Source: Chitinophagaceae bacterium (GTDB lineage: Bacteria; Bacteroidota; Bacteroidia; Chitinophagales; Chitinophagaceae). From it: a stretch of 7,052 nucleotides of DNA. Each line of letters opens with the position of its first letter. Position 1 is the stretch's first letter. The stretch lies in NCBI GenBank assembly GCA_018061385.1, contig JAGOUF010000119.1, forward strand, positions 1 to 7,052, written 5' to 3'. Below, piece by piece: positions 1 to 4,736 of the stretch. Under the pieces are notes generated by a model that saw nothing but the letters and a program-made list of their open reading frames with translations, was not told the origin of the DNA and ran no database searches. The position numbers and the translations under genes are program-made.

Positions 1-272
1 CAATAGTTTAATTTAACGGTAGCCAATAAGCCCAAAGCAATGCCACCACTCGATCCTGGCTGAACGCTCATTATACTATCATCGGCTATAAATTTAGAAT
101 TTTTAGATGCGTTTAAGTAACTGCTATTATAAGCCAACGTCATACCAAAATAATAGGGTAAATCATCATGGTCAGGTCTATTCAATTCTTTATACTGAGC
201 ATTGCTTACAATGCTGGTAAAAAAAATTGCAATTAATAAAACAACTATTTGCTTCCGCAATAAATGGTGCAT
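1..272 (-). CDS. porT: PorT-family outer-membrane protein, type IX secretion (3' end outside window)
   Basis: The reading frame is open from an ATG at 270-272 to the window edge, giving about 90 residues. The start MHHLLRKQ followed by a hydrophobic run (residues 9-22) and SNA before Q26 is a clear signal peptide with likely cleavage after A25. The mature part has YYFGMTLAYNSSY (about 42-54), DDSIMSVQPG and ALGLLATVKLNY, which match my recollection of the PorT beta-barrel family: an FG-starting first strand, a DS(I/L)xSV loop and a GL-rich second strand. PorT proteins are outer-membrane beta-barrels needed for the type IX secretion system of Bacteroidota. A ubiE-porT gene order is, as I recall, common in that phylum and supports the call. 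The start lies 28 bases inside the end of ubiE, so the two genes are probably co-transcribed and translationally coupled. The alternative is a generic porin-like OmpW/PorT relative; the missing C-terminal part would settle it. Confidence 0.8.
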   Translation of the reverse strand, partial: MHHLLRKQIVVLLIAIFFTSIVSNAQYKELNRPDHDDLPYYFGMTLAYNSSYLNASKNSKFIADDSIMSVQPGSSGGIALGLLATVKLNY

Positions 273-988
273 ATTCCTAAAGTAAGCGTTTTTAAATAAG
301 TTTTCTGATAGCCACAATTTTGCATAATGTTCAATAAATCTTCTCCCTCTGGAAAAGCTTGAATTGAGCCGTTAAGATATTGATAAGCTTCTTTATTTTT
401 TGCAAACATTTTGCCAAAACCTGGAGCAATGGTATTCATGTACAATTTATATAAACCTTTAAAAGCAGTTTGCTTAGGTTTAGAAAATTCTAAAATTACC
501 AATTTGCCATTGGGCTTTAATACACGTAACATTTCTTTCAATCCTTTTTCTAAATCTTGAAAATTACGTACACCAAAAGCAACTGTAACAGCATCAAAAC
601 TATTGTCATTAAATTGAATATTTTCACTATCGCCTGTTTGTAATTCAATTTGTTGTTGTAAACCTTTCTCAGTAATTTTTTTTCTGCCCAATTCTAACAT
701 GCCTTCACTAATATCTATACCAATAATATTTTTTGGTTTTAATAATTTGTGAGTAAGTAAAGCAACATCAGCTGTGCCAGTAGCAACGTCTAAAATAGAT
801 TGAGGATTTAATTCTTTCAATTGACGAATGGCTTTTTTTCGCCAACTCACATCAATTCCTGCACTTAAAAATCTATTTAAGAAATCGTACCGAAATGCAA
901 TATCATTAAACATTTCAGCAACTTGTTGTTTTTTGCTTAGGTTGCTTTCCGTTTTTGGCACTATGGTATCATGTGCAAATTTTGTCAT
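245..988 (-). CDS. ubiE: Demethylmenaquinone methyltransferase (UbiE/MenG)
   Basis: This 247-residue protein has the usual length of the UbiE/COQ5 methyltransferase family. It is a cytosolic SAM-dependent C-methyltransferase that converts demethylmenaquinone to menaquinone, the last step of menaquinone synthesis. Visible motifs are the early AEMFNDIAFRYDFLN segment (24-38), the SAM-binding motif I DVATGTADVAL (67-77), acidic IDIS (91-94), the family signature FDAVTVAFGVRN (131-142), and RVLKPNGKLVILEFSKP (155-171). The end TLGICTIYCGSK is also typical. Bacteroidota normally make menaquinone rather than ubiquinone, so the MenG reaction is the likelier one. The ATG at 986-988 is chosen because the protein then begins just before the conserved region and because a TATCTTCG box ends 6 bases upstream of it. 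The gene overlaps downstream porT by 28 bases. Confidence 0.96.
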   Translation of the reverse strand: MTKFAHDTIVPKTESNLSKKQQVAEMFNDIAFRYDFLNRFLSAGIDVSWRKKAIRQLKELNPQSILDVATGTADVALLTHKLLKPKNIIGIDISEGMLELGRKKITEKGLQQQIELQTGDSENIQFNDNSFDAVTVAFGVRNFQDLEKGLKEMLRVLKPNGKLVILEFSKPKQTAFKGLYKLYMNTIAPGFGKMFAKNKEAYQYLNGSIQAFPEGEDLLNIMQNCGYQKTYLKTLTLGICTIYCGSK

Positions 989-994
989 ACGCTG

Positions 995-1002
995 CGAAGA
1001 TA
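995..1002 (-). promoter_or_regulatory. Possible Bacteroidota -7 box of ubiE
   Basis: Read on the minus strand this is TATCTTCG, one mismatch from the Bacteroidota -7 consensus TAnnTTTG. It ends 6 bases before the ubiE ATG, so a transcript starting at the usual distance would have almost no leader. I see no convincing TTG at the -33 position, so this remains weak. Confidence 0.35.
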
Positions 1003-1125
1003 AGGTTTGGATAATTCGACTTGCTTATTTTAACAAGCCTTATTTTAGTTTGAATTTATATAAACAAGTGTTTGGTCAATTAGGTTTAATAACAATTATT
1101 CCAACTTAAATAAAAGCTAAACTTT

Positions 1126-1156
1126 GGTTGTTTTTATAAACGTTGTAAGAACTTTG
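1126..1156 (+). promoter_or_regulatory. Possible promoter of the M23-type gene
   Basis: GGTTG at 1126-1130 followed after 18 bases by GAACTTTG at 1149-1156 resembles the Bacteroidota arrangement of a -33 TTG and a -7 TAnnTTTG, with the first T replaced by G. It would give a leader of roughly 30 bases before the ATG at 1195. The rest of the 206-base divergent region (989-1194) holds nothing else I recognise, apart from a 9-base direct repeat CTTATTTTA (1024-1032 and 1039-1047). Confidence 0.3.
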
Positions 1157-1194
1157 TAAAAGTTGCGACTAACCAATTATTCATTTTAAGAATT

Positions 1195-1881
1195 ATGTTA
1201 AACAAAATTTTAGCTAAAAACAGTACAGTATTTAATAAAGTGGTTCCATTTGATGTTGTAGAAGATAAATTATTGTTGATGGATTTTACTGCTACCAACA
1301 CCAGTTTAACACCTGAAATTTTAGCAAATACCAATTTATTTTCAGAATATATAATTTCTAAACTGCATGCTGCACAAGCATTGTATGGAATTGGAGGGTA
1401 CAATGAACATAGAACAATTTATGCCAGAAGTGAAGTATTTGATGGCAAAAAAGAACCAAGAAGGTTGCATTTGGGTATTGATATTTGGGGAAAAGCACAA
1501 ACACCAGTTTATGCTCCAATTGGAGGAATGGTTCACAGCGTTGCATTCAACAATCAGTTTGGTGATTATGGAGCAACAGTTATTTTACAACATCAATTAG
1601 ATGGAGTTCAATTTCATACTTTATATGGGCATTTAAGTTTGGCAAGCTTAAATAATTTGCAAGAAGGTAAATATGTATCGCAAGGAGAAATAGTGGGTTA
1701 TTTTGGCGAACCCAATGAAAATGGACATTGGCCACCACATTTACATTTTCAAATTATTGAAGATATGGAACTGAAAGAAGGCGATTATCCTGGCGTTTGT
1801 GCATTGAGTGAAAGTGATAAATACTTAAAAAATTGCCCCAATGCCGATTTGATTTTGCAATTGATGCAATATGTGGCATAG
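1195..1881 (+). CDS. M23-family metallopeptidase-like protein, no signal peptide
   Basis: The 228-residue protein carries a complete-looking LytM/M23 zinc peptidase domain at about 85-190. HLGID gives the ligand pair H92 and D96, YGHLS gives H146, and PHLHFQ gives H182 and H184, in the order known for LytM-type endopeptidases. Classical members cleave peptidoglycan cross-bridges outside the membrane. Here, however, the N-terminus (MLNKILAKNSTVFNKVVPFD) is not a signal peptide and there is no membrane segment or LysM domain, so the protein looks cytoplasmic. The segment GIGGYNEHRTIYARSEVF (65-82) and the tail GDYPGVC...CPNADLILQL (196-222) lie outside the minimal domain. From memory they resemble the M23 domain found inside multidomain proteins with an APH-like kinase and a class-III aminotransferase. 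This one stands alone. The substrate is unknown. The start ATG has an AT-rich upstream region and no Shine-Dalgarno sequence. Confidence 0.85.
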   Translation: MLNKILAKNSTVFNKVVPFDVVEDKLLLMDFTATNTSLTPEILANTNLFSEYIISKLHAAQALYGIGGYNEHRTIYARSEVFDGKKEPRRLHLGIDIWGKAQTPVYAPIGGMVHSVAFNNQFGDYGATVILQHQLDGVQFHTLYGHLSLASLNNLQEGKYVSQGEIVGYFGEPNENGHWPPHLHFQIIEDMELKEGDYPGVCALSESDKYLKNCPNADLILQLMQYVA

Positions 1882-1908
1882 AAGTTTTTAAAATTTCTGA
1901 AATTCATT

Positions 1909-1916
1909 TATCTTGC
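1909..1916 (+). promoter_or_regulatory. Possible -7 box before the small His-rich gene
   Basis: TATCTTGC, followed by CGCC, lies 22 bases before the ATG at 1939. It resembles TAnnTTTG with one T missing from the TTTG run. The position in a 57-base gap suits a promoter, but no -33 TTG is evident. Confidence 0.25.
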
Positions 1917-1938
1917 CGCCTCAAAACCAACTCATTTT

Positions 1939-2223
1939 ATGGCACAACATTTTGAAGGCGATACTAAAAAATTTACTTTAACAGCATTCATTTCTTTTGC
2001 AACTGTATTTTGTGTTTTAATGTTATTCATGCGTTGCCATGGAGATTATAAACCAAGTGGTGGCAGCCACGGTGCAGCAACAGAAAGTCATTCATCTGGT
2101 GGTAGTCATAATGAAGGACATGATGCAGCAACACACGATTCTACAACGCATCATAAAGATTCAACTTCACATTCAACAGAGAAACAAAAGACGACTGAAC
2201 ATAAAGATGAAGCACATCACTAA
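1939..2223 (+). CDS. Small membrane-anchored histidine-rich protein, function unknown
   Basis: The 94-residue protein is not one I recognise. Residues 12-31 form a single hydrophobic segment (FTLTAFISFATVFCVLMLFM) after a short charged N-terminus, so it is probably a one-pass membrane protein. A lipoprotein is less likely, because C33 sits at the end of the segment after F-M-R rather than in a proper lipobox. The remaining 63 residues (32-94) are low in complexity, made largely of H, S, T, G, K, E and D, with 12 histidines and paired HH at 71-72 and at the C-terminal end 93-94. Such tails can bind Zn, Ni or Cu; that is inference, as no folded domain is seen. It lies 57 bases after the M23-type gene and ends in a strong terminator. 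The clear stop codon followed at once by a terminator, plus the coherent composition, argues that it is a real gene. Confidence 0.75.
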   Translation: MAQHFEGDTKKFTLTAFISFATVFCVLMLFMRCHGDYKPSGGSHGAATESHSSGGSHNEGHDAATHDSTTHHKDSTSHSTEKQKTTEHKDEAHH

Positions 2224-2256
2224 AAAAATACCCACCAAATTGGTGGGTATTTTTTT
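2222..2256. terminator. Bidirectional intrinsic terminator between convergent genes
   Basis: An A-tract (2222-2227), a perfect 10-bp stem ATACCCACCA (2228-2237) / TGGTGGGTAT (2241-2250), a 3-base AAT loop and a T-tract (2251-2256) form a hairpin that works in both directions. It sits directly after the stop of the His-rich gene (2221-2223) and touches the stop of the minus-strand TIP30-like gene (2255-2257), so one element ends both transcripts. Confidence 0.93.
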
Positions 2257-2905
2257 AAAAGTTTTCAAATGTTTTTATTTCGTCCGATAAAATGGTATGG
2301 TTCTCTTTTGCTGCATTGTTTGCAAAATGTAACATACACTTAGCAATTGCAGCAGCTTGTACACTTTGAAATTTTTTGAATGGACCAAACAACAAAGGGT
2401 TTAAAAACTGCATTAAACCAATCGCAAATTTTTCGCCTGCTCTTTTTTCAGTTCTATTGCCAACAATTAATGATGGGCGAAAAATGTACAAACTATTGTA
2501 TCCAATATGTAAAACATCTTTTTCTAATTTACCTTTTACTTTACTGTAATAAAAACTCGATTGTAACGAAGCCCCCATTGCACTAATAAGAAAAAACGAA
2601 TTGCTGCCAGCTTTAAATTGTAACTCAGCAATTTTTAATGGGTATTCATAATCTACTTTTTCAAAAGCATGCTTACTGCCAGCTTTTTTTATAGTTGTTC
2701 CTAAGCAACAAAAAACATCGTGTGCAGTTATACCATTATTTAAAGTATCAAAATTTACCAGTTGTTGTACCAATTTAGTATGTTCAATATTCAATGGCGT
2801 TCTAACATACGCTATTACAGTTTTGTATTCTTCAGATTGTAATAATTCATGCAATAATAAGCCACCAGTTAATCCACTTGCTCCAATTATTAATGCTGTT
2901 TTCAT
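2255..2905 (-). CDS. TIP30/HTATIP2-like NAD(P)-binding Rossmann protein
   Basis: From the ATG at 2903-2905 the protein is 216 residues and begins MKTALIIGASGLTGG, placing the Rossmann glycine motif GxxGxxG at 8-14. Further marks are DVFCCLGTTIKKAG (63-76), VDYEYPLKIAEL (84-95), FFLISAMGA (104-112) with S108, YYSKVKG (119-125) giving a YxxxK pair Y120/K124, and FRPSLIVGNR (142-151). This order (CCLGTT, KVKG, FRP) is that of the atypical short-chain dehydrogenase group including human TIP30 (HTATIP2) and many bacterial homologues annotated as NAD(P)H-binding or oxidoreductase. The bacterial substrate is unknown. An upstream in-frame start at 2929 would add MVYLRFTI before the first beta strand; I reject it because the Rossmann strand normally starts within a few residues of the N-terminus. 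The gene is divergent from ruvB and convergent with the His-rich gene. Confidence 0.87.
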   Translation of the reverse strand: MKTALIIGASGLTGGLLLHELLQSEEYKTVIAYVRTPLNIEHTKLVQQLVNFDTLNNGITAHDVFCCLGTTIKKAGSKHAFEKVDYEYPLKIAELQFKAGSNSFFLISAMGASLQSSFYYSKVKGKLEKDVLHIGYNSLYIFRPSLIVGNRTEKRAGEKFAIGLMQFLNPLLFGPFKKFQSVQAAAIAKCMLHFANNAAKENHTILSDEIKTFENF

Positions 2906-2992
2906 AATCGTAAATCTTAAATAAACCAATTATTTTTATGCTAGTTGAATACTATTTACAAGTTCATGTATCATACTATAAACTTTTTCTTT

Positions 2993-3025
2993 ACTACAAC
3001 TCAGTTAAAGATACAAAGTTGTAGT
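2993..3025. promoter_or_regulatory. Perfect 9-bp inverted repeat upstream of ruvB
   Basis: ACTACAACT (2993-3001) and AGTTGTAGT (3017-3025) are exact reverse complements separated by 15 bases. The right arm overlaps the promoter-like TAGTTTTG box. It could be a repressor operator controlling ruvB or the divergent TIP30-like gene. There is no T-tract directly after it, so it is not a standard terminator. It does not resemble the LexA boxes I know. Confidence 0.5.
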
Positions 3026-3029
3026 TTTG
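3022..3029 (+). promoter_or_regulatory. Bacteroidota -7 box candidate of ruvB
   Basis: TAGTTTTG fits the -7 consensus TAnnTTTG exactly and ends 6 bases before the ATG at 3036. That would give a nearly leaderless transcript. No clear TTG is visible at the expected -33 distance. Confidence 0.4.
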
Positions 3030-3035
3030 AAGCGT

Positions 3036-4064
3036 ATGCTTAATTCTAATTTAAATAACGATGATCAAAATTTTTCTGGTGAAGAAAAAGAATTTGAAAA
3101 CAGTATTCGTCCAGCTGCATTAGACGATTTTAGTGGACAACCACAATTAATTGAAAACTTGCTCATATTTATTAAAGCAGCAAAAATTCGTGGCGAAGCA
3201 TTGGATCATATTTTATTTCATGGTCCTCCCGGTTTAGGAAAAACTACGTTGAGCCGAATTGTTGCAAATGAGTTGGGTGTAAGCATTAAAGAAACAAGTG
3301 GCCCAGTAATTGAAAAGCCAGGAGACTTAGCAGGTTTATTAACCAATTTACAACCAAACGATGTTTTGTTTATTGATGAAATACATAGATTAAGTACAGT
3401 TGTTGAAGAGTATTTATATGCTGCTATGGAAGATTATAGAATTGATATAATGATTGATAGTGGCCCCAATGCAAGAAGTATTCAACTAAATCTAAATCCA
3501 TTTACGTTGGTAGGTGCAACCACAAGAAGTGGTTTGTTAACTGCACCCTTGTTAAGTAGGTTTGGTATAAAAAGTAGGTTAGAATATTACAATGCAACCA
3601 CTTTACATAAAATTATTGAACGTAGTGCAGGCATTTTATCAACACCAATTACAAGCGATGCTGCTGGAGAAATTTCTAGAAGAAGCCGTGGCACACCACG
3701 TATAGCCAATGGGTTACTTAGAAGAGTAAGAGATTTTGCACAAGTATTAAATGATGGAAATATCGATATTGGTATTACACAACATGCATTGAAAGCATTG
3801 AATGTAGATGAGCATGGTTTAGATGAAATGGACAATAGAATTTTATTGGCAATTATAGAAAAATTTAAAGGTGGTCCAGTTGGCTTAACAACCATTGCAA
3901 CTGCTGTTGGAGAAGAAAGTGGTACAATTGAAGAAGTATATGAACCCTTTTTAATTCAAGAAGGATTTTTGCAACGTACACCAAGAGGAAGAGAAGTTAC
4001 ACCAAAAGCTTATGAACATTTAGGCAAAACAAATTTGGGTGGATTACCTACATTGTTTAGTTAA
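3036..4064 (+). CDS. ruvB: Holliday junction branch migration ATPase RuvB
   Basis: The 342-residue protein has the normal length and full domain set of RuvB, the hexameric AAA+ motor that, with RuvA, drives branch migration of Holliday junctions in recombination and repair. Visible are the N-terminal signature [12 protein letters not shown] (24-35), Walker [10 protein letters not shown] (63-71), Walker [10 protein letters not shown] (111-119), the beta-hairpin region [18 protein letters not shown] (123-140), sensor I GATTRSG (160-166), the arginine-rich [19 protein letters not shown] (215-233), and a C-terminal winged helix with [20 protein letters not shown] (311-330). An in-frame TTG nine bases upstream (3027) could add three residues (MKR), but the ATG at 3036 is preferred. 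The TTG lies inside the promoter-like box, and the ATG gives the usual polar N-terminus. The next gene follows 23 bases later. Confidence 0.97.
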   Translation: MLNSNLNNDDQNFSGEEKEFENSIRPAALDDFSGQPQLIENLLIFIKAAKIRGEALDHILFHGPPGLGKTTLSRIVANELGVSIKETSGPVIEKPGDLAGLLTNLQPNDVLFIDEIHRLSTVVEEYLYAAMEDYRIDIMIDSGPNARSIQLNLNPFTLVGATTRSGLLTAPLLSRFGIKSRLEYYNATTLHKIIERSAGILSTPITSDAAGEISRRSRGTPRIANGLLRRVRDFAQVLNDGNIDIGITQHALKALNVDEHGLDEMDNRILLAIIEKFKGGPVGLTTIATAVGEESGTIEEVYEPFLIQEGFLQRTPRGREVTPKAYEHLGKTNLGGLPTLFS

Positions 4065-4087
4065 ATCAACAAATTAAAAAATACAAT

Positions 4088-4519
4088 ATGTTAACTGCAG
4101 AAAGAACACATGGCGATTATGGAATGACTATTACAGATACTACAGGAAATAGTATGCAAATGGATATTCCTTTAGATCAAGGTGGAGAAGGAAAAGGTAT
4201 GCGACCCATGCAAACTGTTTTAGCTGCTTTGTGTGGATGCAGTGCTGTAGATGTTGTTAGTATTTTAAAAAAACAAAAACAAACACTTTCCAGTTTTAAA
4301 ATTTCGATAGATGGGGAACGTGAAAAAGATAAAGAACCAGCCATGTGGGAAACTGTACAAATTGTATTTGAGTTGAATGGTGAAGTTGAATCCAATAAAG
4401 CTTTTAGAGCTGTAAAATTATCAGTTGATAAATATTGCAGCGTTGCTGAAACTGTAAGACGTGCAGGAGCTACAATTACATACAAAGTTTTGGTAAATGG
4501 GGAAGAAGTGAGTGGGTAA
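4088..4519 (+). CDS. OsmC-family peroxide/thiol protein
   Basis: The 143-residue protein shows the OsmC/Ohr fold marks. GMRPMQTVLAALCGCSAVDVVSIL (37-60) carries C49 and C51, the central helix start; KYCSVAETVRRAGATITYKV (115-134) carries the second conserved cysteine C117. C51 and C117 are 66 residues apart, the spacing I recall for the reactive pair of E. coli OsmC (59 and 125). Family members reduce organic hydroperoxides in the cytosol using this cysteine pair and an external dithiol. The sequence looks closer to the YhfA/OsmC-like subgroup than to Ohr, so the exact substrate is open. It starts 23 bases after ruvB with only an AT-rich gap and no terminator between, suggesting one transcript. 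The stop is followed almost at once by the heptad repeat at 4525. Confidence 0.92.
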   Translation: MLTAERTHGDYGMTITDTTGNSMQMDIPLDQGGEGKGMRPMQTVLAALCGCSAVDVVSILKKQKQTLSSFKISIDGEREKDKEPAMWETVQIVFELNGEVESNKAFRAVKLSVDKYCSVAETVRRAGATITYKVLVNGEEVSG

Positions 4520-4524
4520 AATAA

Positions 4525-4608
4525 TAGAAGGCAGGAGGTGGGAGGTAGAATGCAGATGGTAGAAGGCAGAAGGAAGGAGGTAGAAGATGGGAGATAGAAT
4601 GTAGAAGT
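4525..4608. repeat. Degenerate 7-bp tandem repeat, 12 in-phase units, consensus TAGAAGG
   Basis: The stretch divides without any gap into 12 heptamers. Examples are TAGAAGG (4525-4531 and 4560-4566), CAGGAGG (4532-4538), TGGGAGG (4539-4545), TAGAATG (4546-4552 and 4595-4601) and CAGAAGG (4567-4573). The third base is G in all 12 units, position 1 is T or C in 11, and position 2 is always a purine. The plus strand is therefore strongly purine-rich. The unit length is not a multiple of three and both strands lack a plausible gene here, so it is a non-coding repeat. It begins 5 bases after the osmC-like stop. Origin and role are unknown. Confidence 0.85.
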
Positions 4609-4615
4609 TATACTG

Positions 4616-4644
4616 TTGAAGGGTGCGACGCCAATGTCGTTCAA
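4616..4644. other. Imperfect hairpin of unknown role
   Basis: TTGAA (4616-4620) and TTCAA (4640-4644) pair outside CGAC (4626-4629) and GTCG (4636-4639), giving 9 base pairs with a 5-base bulge GGGTG on the left and a 6-base loop. No T-tract follows, so it is a poor terminator. It is less AT-rich than its surroundings and may be a remnant of a dispersed repeat. The stretch 4645-4687 shows only the 8-bp palindrome TTTCGAAA (4650-4657). Confidence 0.35.
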
Positions 4645-4687
4645 TAAATTTTCGAAAGCTGGTTACACAAAATTAAATAACAAAAAG

Positions 4688-4730
4688 CCACTTAAAGTGG
4701 GATTCAAAGTCCCCTTTCAGGGATGGAGGG
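4688..4730 (+). promoter_or_regulatory. Foldable leader of the metZ-type gene with SD-like GGAGGG
   Basis: Two alternative hairpins lie first: CCACTT (4688-4693) with AAGTGG (4695-4700), and GGGATT (4699-4704) with AGTCCC (4708-4713, one G-U pair). The TCCCC segment (4710-4714) can instead pair with GGGA (4720-4723), or CCCTTT (4712-4717) with GGAGGG (4725-4730, two G-U pairs). GGAGGG sits 6 bases before the ATG, so the last pairing would mask a Shine-Dalgarno-like site. The pairings share bases and exclude each other. No known riboswitch consensus was recognised. Confidence 0.45.
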
Positions 4731-4736
4731 ATAACA

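Noticed and set aside
1024..1047. Direct repeat CTTATTTTA (two copies, 15 bases apart) as a binding site
   Set aside because: The repeat is short, AT-rich and expected by chance in DNA of this composition; no promoter element is clearly linked to it.
828..1109. A plus-strand open frame of 93 codons
   Set aside because: It mostly overlaps the ubiE N-terminal coding region in antisense, has no coherent domain, and ends in the AT-rich intergenic region.
2906..2929. Upstream start of the TIP30-like gene
   Set aside because: It would place eight extra residues before the first Rossmann strand; the ATG at 2905 gives the standard MKTALIIGASG start.
3027..3035. TTG start for ruvB at 3027
   Set aside because: The TTG is part of the promoter-like TAGTTTTG; the ATG nine bases later gives a normal RuvB N-terminus.
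3587..3895. A 102-codon open frame on the minus strand
   Set aside because: It is entirely antisense to the conserved ruvB C-terminal half and has no family features.
4177..4644. A 155-codon open frame on the minus strand
   Set aside because: It lies opposite the osmC-like gene and runs through the heptad repeat, giving a Pro/Ser/Leu-rich artefact with no recognisable domain.
4609..4736. A SAM riboswitch (SAM-I or SAM-II) upstream of the metZ-type gene
   Set aside because: The genomic context is right, but I find neither the SAM-I core (a GATGA-type kink-turn and GGCAACC segment) nor the SAM-II pseudoknot pattern. Only unrelated short hairpins are visible.
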